Positions 46,660-60,425 are shown, counted from the stretch's first letter. The stretch: DNA of 64,000 bases from Phoebastria nigripes (GCA_035582835.1 JAYKAV010000778.1:3263860-3327859); one strand, 5' to 3'. The notes: generated by a model from the letters alone, not told the origin. A program made the numbers and translations.

Positions 46660-47060
46660 ATATGCCATGTCACCGGAGCACTAATCAAATTAGACTTACT
46701 ACCTTTGCAATCACAAGTGGGTCTTCATGTTTTATATCCAAACACAATTTGAGTCAAGTTAGCTTGCCAGAACATTGCTCCCATCCTCATAAAAGTATAT
46801 GACAGCTATAACAAGCATTTTGGGATCAGGCAGGTGCCGTACAATACAGCCACAGGAAGTCTAATGAAAATATACACCAGACTGTTTTCCTCACTAAAAG
46901 CTATATTTCTATTAGCAATTCAGACAAATATCAATGGCAATCAATTAAGAGTGATTTGGATAAGACATTCTGCAGGTGTATTAGATTAATTACGATCACA
47001 TTAGTTTACTGATGTGCTAATTCTGTGTATTTATTTAGACAGCATAGTATGGCTTGCCTC
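46660..47060. promoter_or_regulatory. Homeodomain-motif-rich block, possible conserved enhancer
   Basis: The block carries TAATCAAATTA at 46682-46692, which is the TAAT-N3-ATTA spacing bound by dimers of paired-class homeodomain proteins, and TAATTA at 46987-46992, with further TAAT/ATTA and ATCAAT words between. No long homopolymer, repeat or open frame of note interrupts it apart from a 70-codon chance frame at its right end. Gene-desert enhancers conserved among amniotes often look like this, but AT-rich DNA yields such words by chance. The call is inference from texture, not from alignment. Confidence 0.2.
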
Positions 47061-50000
47061 TAACATTAATGTCTGTTTTTTATTTCCTACTGCATGGAAC
47101 GAGAAAGACAAAATGCTACAAAAATTTGTTTTGCCTAATGAAAAGGCTTGTGCTCTAGTGCTTACAAATTGTGATTCAAAAACCAGGAATGAAAGTAGTC
47201 TGAGATATACATCGTTTACTGCTTGATTAAAACACTTAAATAAGTCCTGAACCGTTAAGAATAATAAGTAGGTTCTCAGTGCATGATTTCTAATCCAATT
47301 ATTTTTAAGAACTCCTAGAAATATAGCTAAGCATTATCACCTTTGCCCCAAAATCATTGCAGTAACACAGCAAATGAATAATTCAGGCAAATAGTATTAG
47401 GAATTAAATTATAACTATCCCATAAGACTCCACTATCATGCATCACTTAATAAACAGATATAAAAAAAATAAATTTCACAACTGTTTTACCAGGTAGACA
47501 TTTTGGAATACGGTGTTACATGTAGGGATAAATGTGTTAATATAGGACTCAAATATTTGAAACTCATTGAACAGAAAACATATTTATAGCACATTCGTGC
47601 TGTGCCATCTAAAAGAACACTTTATAAATTTCAATGTTTTTGTAAACATTAAAAAATTTAGCTTCAGTCTGTTAGATTTCATTTCCTGTTACTTAATGGG
47701 TCTTGCTTTTCACTTTTATGGTTACTGTTTGAGAGTAGTGCCAAGTTGGATCTGATACAAAGCATCCTAGCACATTCCTCACTTACATATTTTGGTTAAT
47801 TTAGCTATCTTGAGCTCAAGGAAATGCTTTGGTTTAAATTATGTGACATTTCTCCATATTGCATATTGAATGTCATATCCCAGTTTTGCTACCAAAGAGA
47901 ATAGAGAAAAGGAAGAAAAAGCAGGGTTTGATATTCTGAGCAAAATTAATGTTCTCAGAATCATACAAGTTTTAATCATTTGTGTCCACTGAAATATAGA
48001 ACAGTTAAGCAAAACCGAGATCATCTATACCCAAAGGGGTAGAGTAGAGGCCATACCAGTAAAAAGGCTCACAATTTCAATTTAAAGTGAAACCTGAGCT
48101 GGTAGTGTCAGGGATCTCTAGATTTCTTCCTTCATTTGTCTTTTGCACAAAGAACAGTAACCTGAAGAGAGAAGGTAGATTTTAAAAAAGTCAGCTACAC
48201 CAGTTGGGTCAGGCAGATACTCAGTCATATCTAGATCATGTCTTGCAGCTAGTTTAGTCACACAGGTATAATAAGACAAGGAAATAGGCCCTTGGAGCAG
48301 AAATAGCACATATGCTTTTATTAAAGGGGGGAGGGGAGAAAACTTCATGTGAAAAATCCCATAAAACAAAGCTTTCACCCTACCACTTTGCTTTGTAACC
48401 AGTATCTTACTCAACTTCTAATTTTACAGCTAAATTGAAATTAATCGTTGCTGCAAAAAAACGTTCACTACCTTTTCTCTTTACAGACTTGCTCTTTTTT
48501 TTGCTCCTTCACAAACAATAAATACGTGGGTATTAGATCCATGTAGAAGACATCAAAATAAGGCCCACCGTATTCCTCCAAACTGACTTGGAAAAGTGAC
48601 AAGAACTAGATACAGAATGGCTGAACAAACTTCAATGACAAAAAAAAAAAATGTTAACTGTTCTTTGTATTGTTATTACTAAAATTTACTGCTCTGCAAT
48701 AATTTAAGAATGAAAGGATCAGATCAGAGCAAGGACATCAGAGTTTAAAAATGCAAAGTAATCTTCAATAGAATTAAAAACTGTAATTAAATAAAGTCGT
48801 TCAGTGATATACACTCTGCCCCTCAGTGATCTTTTGGAAGTGTGCCAAGTTATGCTTCAAGTTATCATTTAAAGACTCTGTTATACACTTACTTAGCTTG
48901 CATCATTTAAAAAATAAATGCAATGAGCTATAGTAATTCACTAGCCGTGGTTTCAAAACCCCGACTAGTTTCAAAATCTCGCTAGAAACTTGTGTGATAG
49001 TCTACAAAGACTCCATCTGAAGCACTGAGTACAAGAAATTTAACTGATGGCAGTCTTCAGCAGGTCATTGAGGTCATCATTTAGGCATCAGTTATTTCAC
49101 ACTTTACTCATGTATCAGCATTATTCCCTGTTTTGCCATTACAATATGCAAAATTTTAGAATCCAAACACGTAAAAAGGCTTCCTTTACTTCTAAATACA
49201 GCAGGATTAAGAGACCTACCAGGGAAGGAAATAAAATCCCTAAATGATGCTTCCAACTTTTGGCAATCCCAAACACCCAGAACTAGCAGTTGGACCTCCA
49301 GAAATCATATTTGGGGAATGCAAACTTATTTCTGTCTCTCAGAACCGGTCCTGGCACTTCCAAGCCTTTCTCTGAATTCACAAGGACTAGAGTTTCCCAT
49401 AAAAAAAGTCAAGAAAAAGCATGATGTCTGTCACATCCACCTTCTCCAAATACTTACCTTTTTTATTACAATTGTGAGGAAAGGTTGCATCTCTCCCTAT
49501 TTTAGGCATAGATCAACTGAGAGGCAATGGAATCAAAGACTGGCCTGCCAGGTAATGACTAACATGGGCTAGCGCATGCTCTGCACCAAGCACTTCCACA
49601 TCATGTGTGATTTTGAGACATACATCACTTGATCAGGTCATATATCACTAATGAATTATCCAGTAGGATACAAAACAGGCCTAATACACATAGATTTTCT
49701 AACCATTTCGCAACCCTGCTCAAAAAAATATAGAAATATTTACAAATTGCCAATACATTTTCCCTTTTCTCAGTTTAAGTAGATGAATCATTACAGATGA
49801 CCATTCTCTCACTTTCAACCATGATTGCTCACAAAAGATGGCCTATGTCAAACAGATGCAGCCTACATAGATACTTTAAGTCTATTTAACCCTGAGCAAG
49901 TTAAACGACTGAAAATTTGAATGTCAAACCAGCTGAATAGATACTGTTCCCATTATTTCTTTCGGCTATTTTACAGAAATAGTGCAGTGAACTGACAAAA

Positions 50001-51976
50001 TTTACAGATGACAATTTTTTTCAGGTAGCTCAAGAATGGAAAAGATTTTGAATAAATCCATAGTGATCTAACAAGGCAGAAAACATGAGCATATAAACAA
50101 TCAAAGAATATGAGCATTGCATATGAGCCACCACATATGAACAATTAATAAGCAATTATTAAAGTTAGCCCACTTAATTTAGAAGCAAATAAAAATATAA
50201 ACTCAGAAAAAAAAAAAAAGAAAAAGACTATAAAGTCTAATATTCTATAGGTAAAAAAGATTAGCCATTCTCTGCAGAGGAAAAAACAACTGTACCCAGA
50301 ATTTTTTTCATAAACCTTGCATCTACCATCAAGTTATTTTACTCACTTCCCAATTTCCAATTATTTATGTCAACTTTTAGCAGTGGAACCTTGAACTTGT
50401 GCTGGCTAATCATAAATAATCTCTAATATCTGATTCCAGACAAGGATTAGTTCTATAATCATGGTAGTTTTTTGAATACCAATTCATGTCTAGACTTTTT
50501 TTTTTTTTTTAGATCAAAACTAGAATCAAATTAATGGCTGTTTTAATTTACTCATTCTGTTCCTTGGCTCCATTTTCTTATTAAAGATGTCAACTACTAT
50601 TTCAACACTTGTCAGAGAAATGGCAACCTCTTGGGAAAATATATGTAAATCTCTATGTATTTCAGGCTGACAAAGCACCAGCAAGATGAAAAGTTGTAAA
50701 GAGACTTCACTGTTCCCAGCCTTCTGGTACTTCACCAAATATGACATTAAAAAAATTAAAAATTAACATAATTCAAAAGTATCTATTTTTGCAAAAATAC
50801 AGGTTTTTCATTTTTTCACTTTCATAATAATAGAAGTTGCAATTGGTGTTTCCCAAAGAGCAGGGCTCCACATGAGGGTGGCTAAAAAGACTGCCGCCTT
50901 TTCCGTTCCCCTTTTAAGCAGAAAGGGCTTCACCGTGTTCTCTGTTAACGTTTGACTTCCAGCGCCACATGCTCCATGTTCTGCAGGCTAAACACAGCAG
51001 TATATATCATCTTGGCTGATCTGCTCTTACAGAGGAACAGAGAGACCCTGTCTGCACACCTTTCCTTGCTTCCCCCTTGTTCAAGGGGTGCAAGTTGATA
51101 TGGGCTGGGCTGAAAAACACCCAAACTAGGCTTAAAAGACCCTCCCTGAATATAGCAGGGCAAGCTGTCACAAAACAGTTCCACACTCCTACACCAGGCC
51201 CTAGGACCTGCAAGTTTTCAAAGAACTTGCTTTCTTTTGTTTTGCTTTTTTATCTATGGAAAGCAGAGCCCAGGGTTGGCAAAAAGCTGCAGCGGTGTGG
51301 CTGGTGTGCAGACACTCTTATTGACCTAGTATAGCCAAATTATTTCCATTAGTAAGTGATTTCTATAAGCAGACAACGTACATAGTAGATGTGAGTACGT
51401 TACAGAATGCAGCACAGAAACTCCAGAATTTTTATCATCTGTACTACGTTCCACACTTACATAACTTCCAGCTTATTTCAACAGTACTGCTAGAAATTCA
51501 TTGTGCAGTTGAAGATCAAATGCTTTGCCTATTTTTAAGGGAAGATCCTCTTAATGCTTCATGGTATTACACAAAATGAAGCTTGCAGACAACTGCTGGT
51601 GATGTGAATGAATAAGAGAGGGGCTAAGCTAGAGACCACCTGGTACATCCCCTATGCCCAAGTCATTCTGCTGACAGACCTACTGTGGGTAAAGAGACTG
51701 CGGTTGCTTTGCTCACCCTGTCCTCAGTAAAGGCACGGGAACGTATGAAGGGGAGTTTTCATGCTGTCAGAAGAACTGAAGCGGTACTGCTCTTTAAGAG
51801 GAAACAACTAAACAAAGGGTCACAGGCTGTAATTATTTTTCTGATGTATTAAAACTGTTTCTTAGTCTTTGTTCAACTTTCATAGGTGTCAGTAATGCAC
51901 TTCATAATCAACGACTGGCCTGAAAACTCCATTTTGGCTTGTACTGGTATTTTCTGAACCTGAACTCTTCCTGCAG

Positions 51977-52207
51977 CCACTTAAGTTCATGGGAGAGTTT
52001 TGGCTGCTCCTGGGGCACCCTTGTGGTCCAGTCCCAGGAGCTCTGGAACCCGAGACAGACTCTCAGCAAATCCTCCCTCATGTTCAGGCCTTGTTGCGTG
52101 CTGCTAAAACCACCTACTCAACGAGGCATCCTTCCTACGGCACACACCGCATGTCCCAAGCAGCTCCTTTATATTTCCAAGATAACTTCAGAGATGAGAC
52201 CGACTAG
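51977..52207 (+). other. Candidate terminal coding exon or isolated 73-77 codon ORF
   Basis: A good acceptor (CTGAACTCTTCCTGCAG) leads into 76 open codons ending in TAG at 52205-52207; an internal ATG at 51989 would give 72 residues. AATAAA occurs about 35 nt beyond the stop. The segment is GC-richer than its surroundings and keeps several CpGs, mainly in its second half. The predicted tail contains YSTRHPSYGTHRMSQAAPLY and is not recognised. A second overlapping frame (51939-52211) is also open, so low stop density caused by composition explains much of this. It could be a terminal exon, part of a lncRNA, or nothing. Confidence 0.15.
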
Positions 52208-53279
52208 GTAAACTCTTTGAGAAATTTCAACATTTGACCAATAAATTCAAAAAATTATGACTGAAATTTATTCTACTTAATACTTAACATTTTTCTAAGG
52301 TTTGTGAGGTGTTCCAGTAATGGGTAGGCATCTAGCCCCAACCTCCAAGTTTTGCCATGGATCTTAGCATCCATTGTACTCAAGTCAGCGTTTGACAGCC
52401 TCTGTTACAATCCCTATCTTGAAGCAATATAGCATGCTAGCAAAGAAGTCAAATCTCACGTTTTAAAGATTGTGAATCAAGAGGTAGCCAAGTACCAAGA
52501 TGACAAAAACGTCTCCTAGGTTTCCCAGTCTTGGATCCTTCTCAGAATGTCCTAAACTGAGGAAAAATTGCTGTATGGATCTGCTAAGGTGAGAGAGATA
52601 GATTTAGAAATAGTCTGGGAGTTGTTTCTGGATGAAATTTCCAAGGCGGCTTAGCAGAATAAATGGACTGTTGCAATAACTTATGGTAGCACTGCTGATC
52701 TTTTCTATAATTTAAGCAAACTGGGAAACAGTCAAGTACTTTATCATTATTCTCCTCTTTTGCAGCAGGTGAACGCTACTCAGAGTTCACTGTCAGCACC
52801 ATGCTAGATACACCTGTGCTGAGGGGAAAGGAACTGCATGGCAGCAGGTCGGCAGAGATGATACTGTGACGAGAGACCTTCCTGCCCCACACTACTATGT
52901 TTGAACACCAGAAGTAAATCTAGGCATACCTTGAGAATTGCTGTGTCTCTACACAGTGATTTCCTTTCATGGGAAAGAAGAACAGCTGGAGGTATTAAAG
53001 ATGAGGGAGAATATATAAAGTCTTCACCAGCAACCTGGGCTGAAGAAAGAGCTGTATAATTCAGCAGATGTGATGTTTCCTCCAGGCAAAGTCAGCAGTT
53101 CCTTGGAGGGCAGGTGTAGGCAGCTTTCCCTTCCTAGAGTCACCAAAGCAACAAAAGAATATCAATATATCAAAGAAAGAACAGCTGAGTTAAGAGTGTC
53201 CGCTTTAATTCTCTTTCCTAGGTTTAATGACCATATCTTTGCCTAAAAACATTAGCATTATGGCACTGAATTTCCTAGG

Positions 53280-53440
53280 TTTGTTTGTTGGTTTTGGGTT
53301 TTTTGTTGGGTTTTTTTGTTGGGTTTTTTTTTTATTGCCCCCTTTTTGGTTTGGTTTTGTGTTGTTTTCTGGGTTTTTTTTGGTTTTTGGGTTTTTTTGG
53401 TTTTTTGTTTTTGTTTTTNTTTGTTTTGTTTTGTTTTTTG
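53280..53440. repeat. T/G-rich low-complexity tract
   Basis: About 160 bp almost wholly of T and G: T runs interrupted by G, GG and GGG, with one short ATTGCCCCC interruption and an N at 53419. It is followed by a CT/C-rich stretch to about 53460 and then T-rich sequence. It is the reverse-complement counterpart of the A/C tracts elsewhere. Four overlapping frames reported here are Gly/Phe/Val/Leu or Lys/Asn/Pro artefacts. Confidence 0.92.
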
Positions 53441-56400
53441 TTCTCCTCCTCCCCCCCACCTTCTGTTTTCTTTTTTCATTTTTTAAAGGAAAGGAAATGT
53501 GCCCTGGAAGATTTAACAAGAAATTTCAATATTGTTAACATGTAAATTTGTAGCTGAAAAAACTACTGGAATCTGGTAATTAAAAAAATGGTACATGTTA
53601 TGTATTTCCTTCTTACTTTTTTTGGCTAGTGTATATTAGCAACTCCATTGAAATGACTGGAGCGCGTAGTAGCTGACAGGATCAGAATGAGATTTCAGAT
53701 ATGGTGTATGGCATCATGGTGAATTACTGAAATTTTCATATTCATGTTTTATGTTTCTCAGAAAATATCTGTGACAAAAAAAAAAAAAAGATTTTAAAGT
53801 CTTCTACTGAAATGTCAAGAATGCAACCTTTATTTTCAGCACTGCTATATTAGCCATCCAGATGACGTTATGACAACAGTCCCATTAGATACATGTGCTT
53901 ACCAAAAAGCAAATCAATATGATATGGCATATGGCAAATAGCTAATGTGAAAATATGTTGAGCAATTTGTAAATTTTCAATAAACTATATTCCCAAGTTT
54001 AATGCTCATTCTAAAAAGAAATCTAAGTTTGTTTATTTTTTAATTTACCTTGAAGTCTGCACACAGATCAATTGTTCACAGAACAATTTCCTTTACAAGG
54101 ACATTCTGCCCAGTTCCCAGCAACAGCAGATTTATGTCAAAGGCTGCCAACAGATGATGTCATTGAAGGAACAAATTTATATTTATCAGAAAATGAAACA
54201 ATCTTGCAAACATTTTTACATTTAATCGCAGAAGTTCTATTCTCCTGCCTATGTTCCAAACACCCATGAGGATTAAGAGCATTATAAGAAGAAACACTTT
54301 GCCCAAACAAATTATTCTGTTAAAAACATAGAAGAGAAAGAACACCAGATGTTCAAAAAGAATTGGGTATAGATTTAAGAATCAAAAAAGGATGATGAAT
54401 ATGGACCATGAAATAAAGCATTAAGCAATGTGATGAGCATCTGTTGAGTAATAAATCCAGTCTTTGTACGGTTCTCTTTTCAAAGTGAATTTAATGGGAA
54501 AGTTTTCCAGCTTGATGAAAATGCTGTCAAGTCAGAGCAAATATTGGTCATTAAGAATGGTATTTCATCTGCTAATACAAACAATCACATACCAATAAAT
54601 AAAAATTATTTATCTATGAAATAGAAGTCTTGCACTTTTACCAATTGATAAATAAATTGCTGCTTTTCTTTATATGTAATACAGATGGGGAACCATAATT
54701 GACTCACCTCATGAGAAAACTAGAAAAGCTAAGGCTAACCATTATGCTTTAGTATCAATGTGTGCAAACAACTGCTATAGTTTAAGGTTATGTACGGCCC
54801 TTTTCTAGAATCTCTAAGTTTTAAACAATGTTTGAAATGATGAAATCGGGGTTGGTTTCTGAGGCAAGATAAGTATTTGTTGAGACACTAAAAAAGGTGC
54901 CCTGCAATCTCCATACTAAGAGTGAAAAGGAGAAGGAAGAGAAGACCTTTTCTTCCATGCTGTAAAGTTGCTGCTGTGAACTTCTTCCAAAGACATTGGC
55001 AGCTGAAATAGCTGGGCTGGAGAGCACAAATTTGGCATGAAAGGACTCCTCGCTGAGAGCTAATTGCCTTTGAACCATCTTATGAACTTTTTATTGGCTT
55101 ACGCAGAGACAGAACCCTTAAAAAACTCTATGCCACATGTGCACACTGCGTTTTCGTCACAGGTTTTTCCACTGAGCATGTAACATGTACAGTTAGGGAA
55201 GGACATACTTGCATCACTGCAGGGACCTTGGCTCAGGCCCAGAAAACTTTGTGCATGACAAATGTGACCTCCTCAGCATTTTAGCAGACATTTATTTCAG
55301 TAAAAGGCAAATGAGGTTTGGATAGGGAAGAATTAAAATCTGATCATCTCATCTTGGAAAGGAAGCAAACTCTGAGCTTCTTCCTCAGTTCACCACATAA
55401 CTTCTCACAAGGAAAGCCGAACCATATGGCACATGCTATTTTAATTGTGTGGCATATTAAATAGGGAATAGTTAATACTTCCCTTTTGTTCCTTCTTTTT
55501 TGCATATGAAAAGTAGAGTCAAAACAGTCTGGGAAGCTATACTCTTCAAGTAAGTTGAAAAGCATTTTCAAAGAAATAATGCATTACTTTTAGCCAAAGT
55601 GCCCTCTTTTAATATAATGACAGCCAAGATTTGCCCTGGCAGTCTTTGCTGTATGATATAGTATGGCTTCCACAGGGATGATGGAAAGTGCCCCAACCAA
55701 CCTCCTGATTAGCCAGCTGGACTCTATACATACCATTTCAGAGTAAGGGAATTCAACTTGAGTCCAAGATATAAAACTCCTGTGTGAAAAGCGACACACT
55801 GTTCTTTAAGATTCACATCAAAGAGAAAGTAACCACAAATGCCTTTTGAAATAATGTTTATTCTCTTGGTATGTGTTTTATCAGTGCCCTGGTTTCTGGT
55901 TTGAAGCGAGAGCTTATTTGCCTAATTGCGCTGGCCAGCTCTGGTCTGTGTGGAAGCTGGCCGCTCTGGAAAATTTCAGATGAATACCAGAATCCCTGCT
56001 TTTGTATCTGGCTTCAAGTGTTTGTGCTTTATTCCATCCTTGTCTGCCTAAATGTATACGAGTTCTGTTCTAAAAGCAAAATCGCAGTCTATATTTCCAT
56101 ACTGTTACTTTAGAATAGCTTTTATCTGCAAATGGCTATACTCTGAAGTGAGTCTGCAAGCAACAATGCCTGAGAAGCGTAGGTATTCAGTTCCTCTCTT
56201 AGTGTCTAAAGTCATTGCTCAAGTTTTACTAAACCTTTGGTCTGAGCAAACTCTTCCAACCTTACCTTTTATTTTAATGACCGATTAGAATTTCTAACTT
56301 AATTACACCAGAATGTGTTGCTGCTTGTCTTTCACCTTCTCCCCTTTGGATGTTCATTCACTATTTATTTAACTTCCCACTTACTTATTAATTTTTATCT

Positions 56401-57904
56401 GTGCTCTGCAGGTGAATAGACCAGTTTGTTCATCTCTCACTGAATTGTAGATCACCAGCTGTTACATTGCTTGTAACAGTTGCACTAGATTGGGAAAATC
56501 ATTTTTCATTATTTCTTAGCTTTTGGAAAATTTCCACATCATGTAAACGCCTCAGCGTCTTGACATAAAAACCGTAATCTCTACAAATACAGAATTAAGC
56601 TGCAGTATTGTTCTAGGTCAGGCCTCACATATTTTGTATTAATCAGCAACACAGAAACATGTGTATCTGCTACACTCGCGGCATAGCAGTTATATTTTCC
56701 GCCCTACCAAATCTAATTTTCCTTACAAAAAAAAAAAAGGCAGAAGATTCAGCGTGCTCTGTGCAGTATACGGCAGGACAGGCAAACAATTTTCTGCTAC
56801 CACTGGCAAGTGTAAAATTGTTACTCTTTCTTTTAAAAAGTACTAGAGTGCTGATAACCAAAAGTGCTGATTATCAGGGGTTTATCTTGTCTGAGCACAG
56901 TACGGGAGTTCCCAGTTCCTGCTAAGAGCAGTAGCATCTTTGCACAGCCAGCTCTGCGAGGCAATAGCTTTCAGGTGTTTGCGAGATTGTACCCAAGCGA
57001 GAAGGGAAAATGTCTCATTCAATGAAGGCATAACACCGTTCAAAAAAATTATCTACTGCATCTTACCCTTTAGGACGCAGAGTCATCAGGCTTGAAGGAA
57101 TTCTTCATAGTACCTGAAATATTTAACTGAGGAATGAAAAACACATTTTGGTAGAAACATTCTCTGAAATGAAAACTTACCAGAATACACCATTTTGAAA
57201 ACAGAGATACGATTGTTTTTCACTCTTAGGTTAACTCAGTAGTCCAAATTCATCAGACCCTCCCTTTCTCCTCTCTACCAGCTATCATCTTTTCTTCATA
57301 TGCTTTATCTACTTCAGCCATGGTAACAAGAGCAGAATTTTATTTCTAGAAGATGCAATATTTAATCTTACATAGAAATATTTTAGCTCAGTTACAGGTC
57401 TGCTGACACAAATGATTGACTTGCCAAGCTGGAGAGTGTTCTCATATGTGAACAGAGTATTGCAAAGAATGGCATTGCCTCCTTTAAAAATCAATTATAT
57501 TTAAATGAAGCAAATCAACATATATTGTGATCTAAAAAAATTCCATTTTTCTATATGCAGCCACAACATTACACAGCATTTCTGAGGAAAAAAAAATTAA
57601 ATCCATAACAAAACACAAAACCGTCTAAGATTTTGCTACAACAGTGAAGAGGTCATGTACCAAGAACTTTTTGCTTGAGCTTGAAGTAATTATCTCCAGA
57701 AGTTTAGGAAAAGTTGTTTAGTGCTAGATCTGTCATACTACACCATTGATATTTCCTCCTTTTATGCTTACTACAACGTTACTAAGGGAGTGATTGTAAA
57801 CTGTTTTGAACCAATTTGCTGTGATACAATTAGCAAAGAGAGCAAGTGAAGTCCCTTCATTTATCCACACTCCAAAATGTCTAAATAGAAACTCTTCTAA
57901 AACA

Positions 57905-57938
57905 TGACTTACCTGAATGATTAAAAAAAAAAAAAAAA
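57905..57938 (-). promoter_or_regulatory. Candidate recursive (zero-nucleotide exon) splice site
   Basis: On the minus strand a T16 tract is followed by AATCATTCAG and then directly by GTAAGT, the junction lying between 57913 and 57912. This is the arrangement (pyrimidine tract)-CAG|GTAAGT of recursive splice sites, which divide very long introns of Drosophila and some long vertebrate neuronal genes. It would matter only if a minus-strand transcript with a very long intron crosses here, which the sequence cannot show. T16 tracts are common, so chance cannot be excluded. Confidence 0.2.
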
Positions 57939-60425
57939 TCAGCCAAAACCCCTGAAACTCAATAGCATATGGAAAGAGATGGAGATGCAGTCTGCAGTGG
58001 ACTCACGGTTGCCTATAGAACTCTTGTACAACCAGAGCACAGTGAATTTGCTACCTCTTGAAGGCAAATATGTAATTTTGAAGTAAAAGCTGCTGTTTCA
58101 GAACTGCATAGAGAAGATAAAACTGCAGTGAAAATTTAGATTTGAGTGCAAACTCTCTCAACTATTTCCTTTTCTTTTCTTTCATAGAACCATTTCAGAT
58201 CCAGCTTTAGACATCTTTATGCCTTTTGAAAGTACTTTCAAGCAAAATCATTTTTTTGATTTTAATTTTTTTACAAAGTACTTTACGAGTGAAAGGGGGA
58301 AAATGCTGGTCAATGAATACTGTATCTCTCTACATTTCCAGGAAATACTGAATTAAGTCTTAAAAAGCTAACGAAATTTTGCTAGAGGGATGTTGCTTTT
58401 TACAAGGTCCACATGGATGACCCACCTCCTTTTAATATTTATTAATGTGATTTGAATAAAATTAATCTTTTTCAAAACATTGCTTCATCTTAAGAGAGTG
58501 TAAATACTACATGATTTGGAAATATATTTCCTATTATTCTTGCTAGGCCCCAAAGATGTAAATCTTGCACAGAGATGGTAAGTTGTCTGCATGGGTAGAG
58601 GCTGGGTCCAGCTTCACTGTATAAAACTCCATGGGAGCCGAAACCGTTTGCTGTCTGAACGCTTGAGACCACGAGATTTAGGAATACGTTGTGTCATAAG
58701 GGAGCCCCTGAAGGGGTGAAAAGTGGGAGAAAGGTTGTCTCTGCAGAGCTGTGCCATCGGGCTCCCCCAGCTCCATGAGCAGGGAGCTCTGAAGGGAAGC
58801 AGAAGGGCTCTGCCTTCCAGCCCCCCTGCTAAACTGTGAAATCTCCACTTCGACACTACCGGGTCTGAGTTTGTTGTATCCAGGTTAATACTGTTTAAAT
58901 GATTTGGTCGTTGTGGTAATTCATTGTGCATGAAAAGATAAAGGTTGGTTTATTTTGGTCTTTTAAAGAAAGGCTTCTTATATGATTTTTACAGTGAAAT
59001 TAGATTCTGTTCACATAGGGACCTAAAAACTGCACTTCTATTTATGTATTCTAGCATAATTATGCAATTTAAAATGTCAGGTGCTGTAGATGTTAATTCT
59101 CAAATCGTACACACAGACACACAGTAGAGTTCTCCAAGTGCAGCTTAGGGCAGGCATGGTCCACATTCATTAATCCATTTCTCCCTTAAACAAGAGTTTC
59201 ACCATAATTTCTGTTGTTAAAATTTTGTATAAATCAAATGAAGGAAAGTGAGAGTCTTTGTTTACAAGAACAGAGGAACAAAAACAACTACTGGCAACTT
59301 TTAGAGCTGGAGCTCTGAATGCACATTTATAGTATTCATGAATAAACAGAAGAATCATTGTATTGAATATTAATATTCATAAGAGTGAGACTAAACAACA
59401 TCAAATTCTTCCTACTGACTACTGCCTTCATCTAGAAGATTAATTAAATTAGGTTCTATAAGGGCAGTGATTTCTTTTCAAAAGTCATTTGTAAAGGAAT
59501 GGTCTCTTTATTCAAATGTTATCTTTCAGCAATAAATTCAGTAGCGTTACTGCAGGCGACACTACTCATATTAAATTAATGCATTTGAGAGCCTGATACT
59601 TCTTAACGAGCTTAATACACAGGGAAATTATTTAAGTCAAGATTTTTGTTTAGTATTAAAATATGCTGATTTCTGTTGGAAAATGAAGATGGTAAAGTTC
59701 TTGAACTAGAAAAAATTTATAGATTCCCTACACTATGTTCCACAATGAGAAAAAGGCTGAGAAGTAATGTTTCATGGAAAAATATTAATTTATTAAATGA
59801 GATACTTCATCATGTTTTAAGCAAGTTCCTGGACAGGAGTCAAATGCCCTCAGGCTGATAGATGAATTGAACCCAAGTTTCATATTTCTTAACAAGCATA
59901 AGTATCAGTACTGGCCTTACAGATAACAATGCAGTGGCACTACCACCTTATTTCAGTTTGGTAAGCAAAAACCTTGCTTATGTGGTTTAAAGAATGAGTG
60001 TTTCAAACCATGCAGCAAGTATTTTTTAACTTTTTTTTTTTTTTTTTACTTTATTCGTGTTTTTATCAAATTCTTTATTAGAGGTATGTTCTCAAATTAA
60101 CCTTTTCCATAAAGGTTTTCTTAAATTGAAATGTAAATTTTCACATTCTTACTCCAAATGCTGACCCAATTCTTCCTATCCTCCCTCCTCTTCCTCTCCT
60201 CCAGTTACTTGTTCATCCCTACTTAGGACAAGGCAAATGTCAGGGTCCAGGAACCATTGCTTCAGATAAGCCAATGCCCAAATTACTAGGTGATAAACTT
60301 CACAAAAAATTCATTTCCTCCTTACACAAATTAAGAAACTTTTAAAGCCTCCGAAAATGTTCTTCACCTGGGAAAACCATTTCTTGTCATCTTCTGGCAT
60401 AAGTGCAGGGATGAGACCTTCCTAC

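Larger units (their letters stand above)
42538..51976. other. No gene seen; AT-rich DNA
   Basis: It contains the A73-A/C tract, the 43.7 kb hairpin and the motif-rich block at 46.7 kb. A GC-richer patch at 50860-51330 has overlapping frames of 68-85 codons on both strands, none with features. Confidence 0.65.

Noticed and set aside
48118..48414. 98-codon minus frame with an internal CTCTCTTCAG acceptor-like word
   Set aside because: No donor of quality follows and the frame shows no family features.
52529..52588. 60-nt plus segment ending at TAAG|GTGAGA
   Set aside because: Two competing acceptors, short peptide without features; such pairs are expected by chance in 128 kb of strand-sequence.
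53205..53545. Four overlapping frames of 73-104 codons
   Set aside because: They translate the T/G tract; both strands are open because the tract lacks stop words.
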